Shown: positions 1-7,431, numbered from the stretch's first letter. The stretch: DNA of 11,356 bases from an uncultured Oscillospiraceae bacterium (GCA_900759385.1 CAAEUZ010000080.1:1-11356); one strand, 5' to 3'. Translations and numbers: made by a program. Notes: a model not told the origin generated them from the sequence alone.

Positions 1-25
1 CGGCCCGGGGCAAACCCCCGGGCCG
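1..25 (-). terminator. Probable terminator hairpin after eno
   Basis: A perfect 10-bp GC stem (positions 1-10 pairing with 16-25) closes a 5-nt loop, 37 nt downstream of the eno stop codon on the minus strand. In the direction of eno transcription an A-rich GAAAT precedes it. The U-tract that would complete a Rho-independent terminator would lie to the left of base 1 and cannot be seen, so the call depends on the stem and its position after the last gene of the operon. Confidence 0.65.
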
Positions 26-62
26 ATTTCCCGTATTAATATCGCGTATCAGGTGCCGAAGC

Positions 63-1367
63 TCACTTCTTCAGGTTGAAGAAGGCGTCCTTGCCGGCGT
101 ACTTGGCCACGTCGAAGAGCTCCTCTTCGATGCGGAGCAGCTGGTTGTACTTGCAGACGCGGTCGGTACGGCTGGGGGCGCCGGTCTTGATCTGGCCGGC
201 GTTCAGGCCCACGACGAGGTCGGCAATGGTGGTGTCCTCGGTCTCGCCGGAGCGGTGGGACACGATGGTGGTGTAGCCGGCGCGGTTGGCGAGCTGCATG
301 GTATCCAGGGTCTCGGTCAGGGTGCCGATCTGGTTGACCTTGATGAGCACGGCGTTGGCAACGTGCTTCTCGAGGCCCATCTTCACGCGGTCAACATTGG
401 TGACGAACAGGTCGTCGCCGACGAGCTGGACGTGGTCGCCGAGGGCCTTGGTGAGCATGGCCCAGCCTTCCCAGTCGTCCTCGCCCATGCAGTCTTCCAT
501 GGAGATGATGGGGTAGTTGTCGGCAAACTTCTTCCACATGTTGACCATCTGCTGGCGGGTCATGGTCTTCTTGGCCTTGGGCAGGGTGTAGGTGCCGTCC
601 TCGGGGTTGTACCAGTCGGACACGGCGGCGTCGATGGCGAGCATGAAGTCCTCACCGGGCTTGTAGCCGGCCTCTTCGATGGCCTTGACGATGCACTTGA
701 AGGCGTCCTCGTCCTTCTTGAGGTTGGGGGCGTAGCCGCCCTCGTCGCCGACACCGGCGGCGGGGGTGCCGTTGGCCTTCAGGACGCTCTTGAGGGTGTG
801 GAACACCTCGGCGCACATGCGCAGGGCTTCCTTCCAGCTGGTGGCGCCGACAGGCATGACCATGAACTCCTGGATGTCAACGTTGTTGGTGGCGTGGGCG
901 CCGCCGTTGAGGATGTTCATCATCGGCACGGGCAGGGTCTTGGCGTTGACGCCGCCGATGTAGTTGTAGAGGGGCAGGTTCAGCGCGGTGGCCGCGGCCT
1001 TGGCGCAGGCGAGGGAGACGCCGAGGATGGCGTTGGCGCCCAGGCGGGTCTTGTTGGGGGTGCCGTCGAGCTCGATGAGCAGCTTGTCGATGCTGGTCTG
1101 GTCGAGGACGTTGCTGCCGAGCAGGGCCTCGGCTATCTCGGTGTTGACGTTCTGCACGGCGCGGGTCACGCCCTTGCCGAGGTAGCGGCTCTTGTCGCCG
1201 TCACGCAGCTCGCAGGCCTCGTGCACGCCGGTGGAGGCGCCGGAGGGGACGGCCGCGCGGCCGACGGTGCCGTCGTCGAGGGTGACTTCGACCTCTACGG
1301 TCGGGTTGCCGCGGCTGTCAAGGATCTCACGGGCCTGGACGTCAACGATCTCAAAGTACTCTTTCAT
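63..1367 (-). CDS. eno: Enolase (phosphopyruvate hydratase)
   Basis: Converts 2-phosphoglycerate to phosphoenolpyruvate in the cytoplasm; Mg-dependent. The 434-residue product has the full family length. Visible family features are the N-terminal AREILDSRGNPTVEVEV block, the SGASTG loop (residues 42-47), the catalytic acid in GVGDEGGYAPN (E209), the metal ligands D246, E291 and D318, the catalytic lysine in VLIKVNQIGTLTET (K343), and the signature SHRSGETEDT (370-379) with H371 and R372, followed by K394 in GQIKTGAPSR. The ATG is preceded by AGGAG about 8 nt upstream. It is the last gene of the trmL-pgk-tpiA-gpmI-eno run, separated from gpmI by 52 nt with no terminator, so it is probably cotranscribed. 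Around the D246 ligand it reads AIDAAVSDWY, where many bacterial enolases have an SEFY or SELY ending; this is a minor variant. The assignment is certain. Confidence 0.99.
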   Translation of the reverse strand: MKEYFEIVDVQAREILDSRGNPTVEVEVTLDDGTVGRAAVPSGASTGVHEACELRDGDKSRYLGKGVTRAVQNVNTEIAEALLGSNVLDQTSIDKLLIELDGTPNKTRLGANAILGVSLACAKAAATALNLPLYNYIGGVNAKTLPVPMMNILNGGAHATNNVDIQEFMVMPVGATSWKEALRMCAEVFHTLKSVLKANGTPAAGVGDEGGYAPNLKKDEDAFKCIVKAIEEAGYKPGEDFMLAIDAAVSDWYNPEDGTYTLPKAKKTMTRQQMVNMWKKFADNYPIISMEDCMGEDDWEGWAMLTKALGDHVQLVGDDLFVTNVDRVKMGLEKHVANAVLIKVNQIGTLTETLDTMQLANRAGYTTIVSHRSGETEDTTIADLVVGLNAGQIKTGAPSRTDRVCKYNQLLRIEEELFDVAKYAGKDAFFNLKK

Positions 1368-1419
1368 GATGAAAACTCCTAACTTTACAGAAATTTAGGG
1401 GGTATCAGATAATTGTCAG

Positions 1420-2940
1420 TCAGCCGATCAGGCTGCTTCCCGTCATCTGCTCGGGCTTGTCGAGGCCCATGAGCTGGAGGAGGGTCGGGGCTATATCGGC
1501 CAGCTTGCCCTCGTGCAGCCTGAGCTCACCCGCGCCGGCAATGACGAACGGGACCAGGTTGGTGGTGTGCGCGGTGTTGGGGCTGCCGTCGGGCTCGACC
1601 ATGCGGTCGGCGTTGCCGTGGTCGGCAGTGACGGCGAGGATGATGCCGTTGCGCTTTGCGGCCTCGACGACTTCGCCCAGGCACCTGTCAACGGTCTCAA
1701 CGGCCTTGACGGCCGCGGGGATGACGCCGGTGTGCCCGACCATGTCGCAGTTGGCGAAGTTGCAGACATACAGCTCGCAGCCGCCCTTGTCCATGCGGGC
1801 CACGAGGGCGTCCTTGACCTTCTCCGCGCTCATCTCGGGGATGAGGTCGTAGGTGGGATACTCCTTCGGGCTGGGGATGAGCTCGCGCTCCTCGCCGGGG
1901 TACTGCTTCTCCACGCCGCCGTTGAGGAAGAAGGTGACATGGGCGTACTTCTCTGTCTCGGCCACGCGGTACTGGGTGAGGCCCTTGTCGCTCACATACT
2001 CGCCGATGGTGCCCTCCAGCTCCTCAGGCGGGAAGGCGATGGGCAGGGGCAGCGCCGCGTCGTACTGCGCGGTGCAGACATAGCTGAGCTTAAGCTCCTC
2101 GGTGTCCATGGTGTGGCCCTCGGGCAGGTAGCCGTTGAGAGCCCAGGTCATCTCGCGGGCACGGTCGGGGCGGAAGTTCATGAATATGACGCTGTCGCCG
2201 CTCTTTATGGTGCCCTCGGGGCAGATCACGGTGGGCTCCATGAACTCGTCCGTCTTGTCGGCGGCGTAGCTGTCCCTGACGGCCTGCACGGCATCGGAGG
2301 CCATAACGCCCCTGCCGCGCACGATGGCGTCGTAGCCCTTCTGCACGCGCTCCCAGCGCTTGTCACGGTCCATGCCCCAGAAGCGGCCCTGGATAGTGGC
2401 GATCTTCGCGTTGCCGAGTTCAGCGCACTTCTCGGCGAGGGACTCCACAAAGCCCGCGCCGGAAGTCGGGTTGACGTCGCGTCCGTCGAGGAAGCAGTGG
2501 ACATAGACGCTGTCCAGGCCCTGCTGCTTGGCCATGTCGAGGATGGCAAAGATGTGCTTGATGTGGCTGTGCACGCCGCCGTCGGAGAGCAGCCCGAGGA
2601 CGTGCAGCGCGCCGCCGTTGGCCTTGGCGTCGGCCATGGCCTTGAGGTAGGCGGGATTTTTGAAGAAGCTGCCGTCGGCTATGGCGTTGGTGATCCTGGG
2701 CAGGTCCTGGAACACGACGCGGCCCGCGCCGATGTTGGTGTGGCCGACCTCGCTGTTGCCCATCTGGCCCTCGGGCAGTCCGACGTCGAGGCCGGAGGCG
2801 GAAAGCCTGGTGTTGGGGCAGGTCTTCAGCAGCTCGTCCATGACGGGCGTCCTGGCAAGATAGATGGCGTTGCCGTCGTTGGGCTCGCCGATGCCGTAGC
2901 CGTCGAGGATTATGAGCGCGGTGGGTTTGACTTCAGACAT
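1420..2940 (-). CDS. gpmI: 2,3-bisphosphoglycerate-independent phosphoglycerate mutase
   Basis: Interconverts 3- and 2-phosphoglycerate through a phosphoserine intermediate; it is the Mn-dependent, cofactor-independent enzyme of the alkaline phosphatase superfamily. At 506 residues it has the usual length. The metal-binding LDGYG motif is near residue 12-16, and the nucleophile lies in GQMGNSEVGHTNIGAGR (S63). Further conserved blocks are VHCFLDGRDVNPTSG, GRFWGMDRDKRWER, CNFANCDMVGHTG and the C-terminal metal site VTADHGNADRM. The ATG is preceded by AGGAG, which lies within the last codons of tpiA; only 4 nt separate the two genes, so translational coupling is likely. It feeds 2-phosphoglycerate to the enolase encoded next. 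No abnormality was seen. Confidence 0.99.
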   Translation of the reverse strand: MSEVKPTALIILDGYGIGEPNDGNAIYLARTPVMDELLKTCPNTRLSASGLDVGLPEGQMGNSEVGHTNIGAGRVVFQDLPRITNAIADGSFFKNPAYLKAMADAKANGGALHVLGLLSDGGVHSHIKHIFAILDMAKQQGLDSVYVHCFLDGRDVNPTSGAGFVESLAEKCAELGNAKIATIQGRFWGMDRDKRWERVQKGYDAIVRGRGVMASDAVQAVRDSYAADKTDEFMEPTVICPEGTIKSGDSVIFMNFRPDRAREMTWALNGYLPEGHTMDTEELKLSYVCTAQYDAALPLPIAFPPEELEGTIGEYVSDKGLTQYRVAETEKYAHVTFFLNGGVEKQYPGEERELIPSPKEYPTYDLIPEMSAEKVKDALVARMDKGGCELYVCNFANCDMVGHTGVIPAAVKAVETVDRCLGEVVEAAKRNGIILAVTADHGNADRMVEPDGSPNTAHTTNLVPFVIAGAGELRLHEGKLADIAPTLLQLMGLDKPEQMTGSSLIG

Positions 2941-2944
2941 ACGC

Positions 2945-3718
2945 TCACTCCTGGGCCGTGCCCGCGACTATGCGCGCAAAGTCGGCCGTCTTGAGGCTGG
3001 CGCCGCCGATGAGGCCGCCGTCGATGTCCGGCTGGGCCAGCAGCTCGTCGCAGTTGGAGGCGTTCATGCTGCCGCCGTAGAGGATGCTGACGGCGCGGGC
3101 CACGCGGGCGTCGAACATGCTGCGGATCACGGCGCGGATGGCGCCGCAGACCTCCTCGGCCTGCTCGGCAGTGGCGGTCTTGCCGGTGCCGATAGCCCAG
3201 ATGGGCTCGTAGGCGATGACGCAGCGCTTGACGTCCTTGGGCTCAATGCCGGCCAGGGCGGCCTTGACCTGGTAGTCGATGTACTCCAGGGTGAGCTCCT
3301 TCTCGCGCTGCTCCAGGCTCTCGCCCACGCAGATGATGGGAACTATGCCCACGGCGAGGAGATTCTTCACCTTGGTATTGACGTCGGAGTCGGTCTCGCC
3401 GTGATACTGGCGGCGCTCGCTGTGGCCGACGATGCAGTAGCGGCAGCCCAGGTCGGCCAGCATGGCGGCGTTGACCTCGCCGGTGTAGGCGCCCTTGTCA
3501 TGGACGGAGACGTCCTGAGCGCCGAAGGTGATGCGGCTGTCCTTGATGGCGCGGGCGACGTTGGGGATGATGGGATACGGCACGCACAGCGTGGTATCGC
3601 AGGTCTTGGTCTTGGGCAGCTGGGCCCTGAGCTCGTCCACGAAGGGACGGGCCTCGCTGGGCAGCTTGTTCATCTTCCAGTTGCCGGCGATGATTGTCTT
3701 GCGGTACTTTCTGTTCAT
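2945..3718 (-). CDS. tpiA: Triose-phosphate isomerase
   Basis: Interconverts dihydroxyacetone phosphate and glyceraldehyde 3-phosphate; cytoplasmic TIM barrel, normally a dimer. The 257-residue length is typical. The substrate-binding GNWKMN (N13, K15), the catalytic histidine in IVGHSERR (H99), the catalytic glutamate in AYEPIWAIGTGK (E171, with the flexible loop behind it), the phosphate-binding YGGSM (214-218) and GLIGGASL near the C terminus are all present. YGGSMNASN replaces the more common YGGSVKPEN, a conservative variant. The ATG has AAAGGAG about 8 nt upstream. The gene sits 13 nt after pgk and 4 nt before gpmI in one operon. Confidence 0.99.
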   Translation of the reverse strand: MNRKYRKTIIAGNWKMNKLPSEARPFVDELRAQLPKTKTCDTTLCVPYPIIPNVARAIKDSRITFGAQDVSVHDKGAYTGEVNAAMLADLGCRYCIVGHSERRQYHGETDSDVNTKVKNLLAVGIVPIICVGESLEQREKELTLEYIDYQVKAALAGIEPKDVKRCVIAYEPIWAIGTGKTATAEQAEEVCGAIRAVIRSMFDARVARAVSILYGGSMNASNCDELLAQPDIDGGLIGGASLKTADFARIVAGTAQE

Positions 3719-3731
3719 GGGGAAAACTCCT

Positions 3732-4922
3732 TTACTTATCCAGCAGGCAGGCTACGCCGGGCAGCTCCAGGCCCTCCAGGAACTCGAGGGAGGCGCCGCC
3801 GCCGGTGCTGATGTGGGTAATCTTGTCGGCATAGCCGCTCTTCTCAACGGCAGAGGCGCTGTCGCCGCCGCCGATGATGGTCACGCCGCCGCAGTTGGCA
3901 ACGGCCTCGGCCATGGCGAAGGTGCCCTTGTTGAAGCTGGCGAACTCGAACACGCCCATGGGCCCGTTCCAGACCACGGTGCCGGCGCCCTTGACGGCGT
4001 CCTTGTAGAGCTCGACGGTCTTGGGGCCGATGTCCATGCCCATGAGGTCGTCGGGGATATCCTCGCCGGTGACGACGGGCTCGGCGTCGGCAGAAAACTC
4101 AGCGGCGCAGACATGGTCTACGGGCAGGAGGAGCTTGACGCCCTTGGCCGCGGCCTTGTCCATCATCTCCTTGGCGTAATCGACGCGGTCGGCCTCCAGC
4201 AGGCTCTTGCCGATGGTGTGACCCTGGGCCAGCTTGAAGGTGTAGGCCATGCCGCCGCCGACGATGATGGTGTCGGCCTTCTCCAGGAGGTTGTTGATGA
4301 CGCCGATCTTGTCGCTGACCTTGGCGCCGCCGAGGATGGCGACGAAGGGACGGGCGGGGTCGCTCAGGGCCTTGCCCATGACGGAGATCTCCTTCTCCAC
4401 CAGCATGCCGGCGTAGGCGGGCAGGAAGGCGGCAACACCGGCGGTGGAGGCGTGGGCGCGGTGCACGGTGCCGAAGGCGTCGGACACATAGACCTCGGCC
4501 ATGGAGGCGAGCTCCCTGGCGAACTCGGGGTCGTTCTTCTCCTCGCGCTTGTCGAAGCGCAGGTTCTCAAGCAGCATGATCTGGCCCGGCTGCAGGGCGG
4601 CGGCCTTGGCCTTGGCGTCCTCGCCGACGATATCGGCGGCCATGATGACGTCCATGCCCAGCAGCTCGCTCAGGCGCGCGGCGACGGGCTTGAGGCTCAG
4701 CTTCTCCTTCCACTCGCCCTTGGGCTTGCCCAGGTGGGAGCAGGCGATGACGGCTGCGCCGTTTTCGAGCAGGTACTTGATGGTGGGCAGGGCGGCGACG
4801 ATGCGCTTGTCGCTGGTAATCTCGCCGGTCTCCTTGTTCTGCGGGACGTTGAAGTCGCAGCGCAGCAGTACCTTCTTGCCGTGGGGATCGAAGTCGTGTA
4901 CGGTTTTTTTGTTGTAGTTCAT
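3732..4922 (-). CDS. pgk: Phosphoglycerate kinase
   Basis: Transfers the acyl phosphate of 1,3-bisphosphoglycerate to ADP, giving ATP and 3-phosphoglycerate; a two-domain cytoplasmic monomer. The 396-residue length is that of bacterial PGK. N-terminal substrate-binding motifs are LLRCDFNVPQNK (D23, N25), SDKRIVAALPTI and ACSHLGKPKGEW. The linker and nucleotide-binding domain shows ILGGAKVSDKIGVINNLL, IIVGGGMAYTF, WNGPMGVFEF and the C-terminal GGGDSASAVEKSG and HISTGGGASLEFLEG. The ATG is preceded by AGGAGG, and the stop codon of trmL lies inside the leader only 3 nt before the start, so the two genes are almost certainly cotranscribed. gapA, which commonly precedes pgk in clostridial glycolytic operons, is absent here. 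Confidence 0.99.
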   Translation of the reverse strand: MNYNKKTVHDFDPHGKKVLLRCDFNVPQNKETGEITSDKRIVAALPTIKYLLENGAAVIACSHLGKPKGEWKEKLSLKPVAARLSELLGMDVIMAADIVGEDAKAKAAALQPGQIMLLENLRFDKREEKNDPEFARELASMAEVYVSDAFGTVHRAHASTAGVAAFLPAYAGMLVEKEISVMGKALSDPARPFVAILGGAKVSDKIGVINNLLEKADTIIVGGGMAYTFKLAQGHTIGKSLLEADRVDYAKEMMDKAAAKGVKLLLPVDHVCAAEFSADAEPVVTGEDIPDDLMGMDIGPKTVELYKDAVKGAGTVVWNGPMGVFEFASFNKGTFAMAEAVANCGGVTIIGGGDSASAVEKSGYADKITHISTGGGASLEFLEGLELPGVACLLDK

Positions 4923-4925
4923 GCT

Positions 4926-5414
4926 TCATTCCTCCTGTTTCATTTGGCCATAGTCAAGTAAATTTTTAAACCCCTGCTGCCGCAGCGCCTCATAGGTGAG
5001 TATCGCGGCGGCATTGGATAAATTGAGGCTCCTCGCCTCTGAAACCATCGGGATGCGCACGCAGCGGTCGCGGTATTTCTCCCGCAGCCACTCGGGCAGC
5101 CCGGCGGTCTCCTTGCCGAACATAAGTGTAACATCCCCGCCCCAGTCGCAGTCAGCATAGCTGCGCGGGGCCTTGGTGGTGGTGAGCCACAGGTTTGAGT
5201 CGCCGCAACGCTCAAAGTATTCGTCAAGGCTCTCATACACCGTAAGGTCCACGAGGTGCCAGTAATCCAGCCCCGCCCTCTTGACGGCGGAATCGGAGAT
5301 GTCAAAGCCCAGCGGTTTGATCAGATGCAGCCTCGCGCCGGTACAGGCGCAGGTGCGGGCAATGGCCCCCGTATTGTTAGGAATTTCCGGCTCCACGAGC
5401 ACGATGTCTATCAT
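4926..5414 (-). CDS. trmL: tRNA (cytidine/uridine-34 2'-O)-methyltransferase, SPOUT family
   Basis: Predicted to methylate the 2'-OH of the wobble nucleotide of leucine tRNAs using S-adenosylmethionine. The 162-residue product matches the short, catalytic-domain-only TrmL type. It starts with the family N terminus (IVLVEPEIPNNTGAIART, Asn and Arg near the catalytic site) and carries the knot motifs MFGKETAGLPEW and RIPMVSEARSLNLSNAAAI. The frame is open for 21 more codons upstream, but the ATG at 5414 is chosen because the family begins directly at M-I-x-I-V-L-x-E-P-E-I-P and because GGAGG lies 7 nt before it. First gene of the operon that continues into pgk (3-nt gap). It has no known enzymatic link to glycolysis; linkage may serve growth-rate coupling (inference). 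Spelling of the exact tRNA target is by homology only. Confidence 0.93.
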   Translation of the reverse strand: MIDIVLVEPEIPNNTGAIARTCACTGARLHLIKPLGFDISDSAVKRAGLDYWHLVDLTVYESLDEYFERCGDSNLWLTTTKAPRSYADCDWGGDVTLMFGKETAGLPEWLREKYRDRCVRIPMVSEARSLNLSNAAAILTYEALRQQGFKNLLDYGQMKQEE

Positions 5415-5432
5415 GCGCCGTCCTCCAAACTT

Positions 5433-5450
5433 GTCACATACGTTTGTGAC
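5433..5450. promoter_or_regulatory. 18-nt palindrome in the trmL leader
   Basis: GTCACA and TGTGAC face each other across the 6-nt spacer TACGTT, whose inner ACGT is itself symmetric; only one central pair is mismatched. It lies 19-36 nt upstream of the trmL start and just downstream of the predicted transcription start. That position suits a repressor operator for the whole trmL-glycolysis operon. The regulator is unknown; the half-sites are oriented oppositely to a CRP site and do not match Rex or CggR sites known to me. Confidence 0.45.
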
Positions 5451-5471
5451 GTTCCTGCTATTTTTTCGCAA

Positions 5472-5557
5472 GCACATTTTACTACCTTACAGGGAAGATT
5501 ACAATACCAATTATGCCGTAAAATTAAGATTTTTCATAAATTTTTTGTAAAATGTGC
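5472..5557. repeat. Pair of 11-bp inverted repeats in the divergent intergenic region
   Basis: GCACATTTTAC at 5472-5482 is matched perfectly by its reverse complement GTAAAATGTGC at 5547-5557, with 64 AT-rich nt between. The left copy contains the -10 hexamer predicted for trmL, so the right copy places an identical TAAAAT on the plus strand, although no good -35 precedes it. The remainder of 5415-5710 is a short GC-rich stretch (5560-5630) in which nothing was recognised. Confidence 0.5.
5476..5504 (-). promoter_or_regulatory. Predicted promoter of the trmL-pgk-tpiA-gpmI-eno operon
   Basis: On the minus strand TTGTAA (5499-5504, -35, 4 of 6 consensus bases) is followed after exactly 17 nt by TAAAAT (5476-5481, -10, 5 of 6). 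Transcription would begin near 5468, giving a leader of about 54 nt that contains the 18-nt palindrome. No other comparably good promoter is seen in the operon, so it probably drives all five genes. Confidence 0.6.
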
Positions 5558-5639
5558 AACTAACGGACCTTCAACGACCCGCTCCGCCGCCAAAAGTCCC
5601 CGTCCGGCGCCCAAAATGAAGCCTTTAAACGTCTGATTG

Positions 5640-5668
5640 TTGCATCTGCGGCGTATTTAGATTATAAT
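5640..5668 (+). promoter_or_regulatory. Predicted promoter of the glycosyltransferase-radical SAM genes
   Basis: A perfect TATAAT (5663-5668) lies 17 nt after TTGCAT (5640-5645, 3 of 6 consensus bases, with the TTG core). Transcription would begin near 5675, about 36 nt before the glycosyltransferase ATG. A short hairpin (GCGGCG 5680-5685 with CGCCGC 5693-5698, 7-nt loop) directly abuts the GAGGAGG ribosome binding site and may tune initiation. Confidence 0.6.
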
Positions 5669-5710
5669 GTGGCCAGGAAGCGGCGGCATAAACGCCGCGA
5701 GGAGGTCAAA

Positions 5711-6463
5711 ATGGAAAGATACTTTATCATTGTGCCCTGCTATAACGAGGAGGAGGTCCTTCCCGAGACCATAAAGCGCCTTGGCGATTGTCTGGACAAG
5801 CTTGTCGAACGTGGATATGCCTCACCGGACAGCCGTGTGCTGTTCGTCAACGACGGCTCGGCCGACCGCACCTGGGAGATCATCACCGATGCCAACGCGC
5901 ATGACGAGCGCTTTGCCGGGCTGTGCCTGGACCGCAACCGCGGCCACCAGACCGCCCTGACCGAAGGTCTGATGTGTGCCCGGGACAAGCGGGCGGTGTC
6001 CGTCTCCATAGATGCAGACCTGCAGGACGATGTGAACGCTATCCTCGACATGGCCGAAAAGCGCGCCGCCGGTGCGCATATAGTCTGCGGCGTGCGGGCT
6101 TCCCGCCAGACGGATACGTTCCTCAAGCGCAACACGGCCCGCGCCTACTATAAAATAATGCAGATGCTCGGCTCCTCCCTCATCTACGACCATGCGGACT
6201 TCCGTCTCATGGGCCCGGAGGCGCTGGACGCCCTCGCCCTCTACCACGGCGACGACCTCTTCCTGCGCGGGCTCATCACCCGCCTGGGCTACAAGTGCGA
6301 GACCGTCAGCTATGACCGCGCCGAGCGTTTTGCCGGCGAGAGCAAATACACGCTCAAGAAGATGCTCAAGCTGGCCGCCAAGGGCTTCACCAGCGGCCGC
6401 ATGCGCCCGCTGAGCGTGGCGCGCAAGCCCTATACGCATACCAAGGAGCTGATCGGGATTTGA
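5711..6463 (+). CDS. Family 2 glycosyltransferase, DPM1/GtrB-like, without membrane tail
   Basis: Predicted to transfer a sugar from a nucleotide sugar to a lipid (polyprenyl phosphate) or related acceptor. In the 250-residue product the N-terminal IIVPCYNEEEVLPETI, the nucleotide-binding FVNDGSADRTWEII, GLCLDRNRGHQTALTEGL and the metal-binding SIDADLQDD (a DxD-type motif) define a GT2 fold. The GESKYTLKKMLKLAAKGFTS block near residue 213-232 is typical of the polyprenol-phosphate glycosyltransferases. Those relatives continue with two to four membrane helices, but here the protein ends about 18 residues later without any hydrophobic helix. The ATG at 5711 is preferred over an upstream ATG at 5669 because the family starts at this point and GAGGAGG precedes it. 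The stop overlaps the start of the radical SAM gene (TTGA). Substrate unknown. Confidence 0.9.
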   Translation: MERYFIIVPCYNEEEVLPETIKRLGDCLDKLVERGYASPDSRVLFVNDGSADRTWEIITDANAHDERFAGLCLDRNRGHQTALTEGLMCARDKRAVSVSIDADLQDDVNAILDMAEKRAAGAHIVCGVRASRQTDTFLKRNTARAYYKIMQMLGSSLIYDHADFRLMGPEALDALALYHGDDLFLRGLITRLGYKCETVSYDRAERFAGESKYTLKKMLKLAAKGFTSGRMRPLSVARKPYTHTKELIGI

Positions 6464-7350
6464 GCGCGTGTTTTGACTGCCCGCGCCAATGCGGCGCCGA
6501 CCGCGCGGCCGGCGCCGTGGGCGCCTGCTCCTCCGGATATCTTCCCCGGGTGGCCAGGGCCGCGGCTCATTACGGCGAGGAGCCCTGCATATCCGGCCGG
6601 CGCGGCAGCGGGGCCATATTCTTCACCGGCTGCAGCCTGGGCTGCGTGTACTGCCAGAACGCGGCCATCTCCGGCCCGGACGGCCCCGGAGCCGAACTCA
6701 CCGTGCAGCAGCTGCGCGATATCATGCTGCGCCTGCGCGACCAGGGCGTGCACAACATAAACCTCGTCACAGGTTCGCACTTTGTGCGGCCCATAGCGGA
6801 GGCGCTCGACGGGCTCGAGCTGGGCATACCCGTAGTCTGGAACTCGTCCGGCTACGAGAGCGTGGAAAGCCTCCGTCGCCTGGAGGGTCTGGTACAGGTG
6901 TACATGCCCGACTACAAGTACTCGGGCAGCGTGCCCGCCGCCAGGTACTCCAACGCCCCGGACTATCCCCGGACCGCCGCGGCCGCCATAAAGGAGATGT
7001 ACCGCCAGGTGGGCCCCTTCCGCCTGGACGATGATGAGATGCTGCAAAGCGGCGTACTGATACGGCACCTCATCCTCCCCGGCTGGACGGACAACTCCAT
7101 CGGATGCATTGACTGGGTTGCGGAAAATTTCCCGCCGCACAGCGTGCTCTTCTCGCTCATGAGCCAGTACACGCCCATGCCCGGCATAGAGCAGCGTTTC
7201 CCGGAGCTGGCCCGCACCGTGGACGGGACAATAGCACAAATGCTTTACGAGTACCTGCTGGACAAGGGCATAGAGGACGGCTATTATCAGGAACCGGATG
7301 CCAGCGGTGAGGATATGATCCCCGCCTGGGATCTCAGCGGATGTTTTTGA
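6460..7350 (+). CDS. Radical SAM protein, COG1313 (PflA-related) family
   Basis: A 296-residue radical SAM enzyme related to pyruvate formate-lyase activating enzymes; its substrate is not established in the family. An N-terminal cysteine motif (C4, C7, C11, with C23) precedes VARAAAHYGEEPCISGRRGSGAIFF. Next comes the 4Fe-4S-binding CSLGCVYC (C58, C62, C65, the canonical CX3CX2C). Further family blocks are HNINLVTGSHFV, IPVVWNSSGYES, VYMPDYKYS, LIRHLILPGWTDNS and the C-terminal SLMSQYTPMPG and AWDLSG. Translation appears to begin at TTG (6460), because no ATG lies near the conserved N terminus; AAGGAG lies 11 nt upstream, inside the glycosyltransferase gene. The TTGA overlap suggests translational coupling. 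It may be an activase for a glycyl radical or other protein encoded elsewhere (inference). Downstream is the repeat element, with no U-tract terminator seen. Confidence 0.92.
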   Translation: MSACFDCPRQCGADRAAGAVGACSSGYLPRVARAAAHYGEEPCISGRRGSGAIFFTGCSLGCVYCQNAAISGPDGPGAELTVQQLRDIMLRLRDQGVHNINLVTGSHFVRPIAEALDGLELGIPVVWNSSGYESVESLRRLEGLVQVYMPDYKYSGSVPAARYSNAPDYPRTAAAAIKEMYRQVGPFRLDDDEMLQSGVLIRHLILPGWTDNSIGCIDWVAENFPPHSVLFSLMSQYTPMPGIEQRFPELARTVDGTIAQMLYEYLLDKGIEDGYYQEPDASGEDMIPAWDLSGCF

Positions 7351-7368
7351 AGCAGCGCTGCGTTTGCA

Positions 7369-7402
7369 CCCCGTTTCTTTTGTCTTGCCAAAAGAAACGG
7401 GG
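7369..7402. repeat. Left terminal hairpin of the repeat element
   Basis: CCCCGTTTCTTTTG (7369-7382) and its exact reverse complement (7389-7402) form a 14-bp stem around the 6-nt loop TCTTGC. It lies 18 nt after the radical SAM stop codon. No T-run follows on the plus strand, so it is not a classical Rho-independent terminator, though it could still slow or protect transcript ends. Confidence 0.8.
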
Positions 7403-7431
7403 ATGCCCCCAAAGAAAAGCGCTTTTTGCTT

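Noticed and set aside
255..1382. Long plus-strand frame opposite eno
   Set aside because: It is an antisense shadow caused by GC-rich codon bias; its translation is low-complexity and enolase on the minus strand is unambiguous.
1513..2994. 493-codon plus-strand frame opposite gpmI
   Set aside because: Antisense shadow of an unquestionable gpmI, rich in Gly, Ala, Val and His with no recognisable domain.
3528..4961. 477-codon plus-strand frame opposite tpiA and pgk
   Set aside because: Crosses two confirmed genes on the other strand and shows the same biased composition; no family resemblance.
5415..5477. N-terminal extension of trmL by 21 codons
   Set aside because: It would cover the predicted palindrome and precede the strong GGAGG; the family starts at the ATG at 5414.
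7369..7402. Rho-independent terminator for the radical SAM gene
   Set aside because: The stem is perfect but no T-run follows, and a matching hairpin at the far end of the element marks it as part of the repeat.
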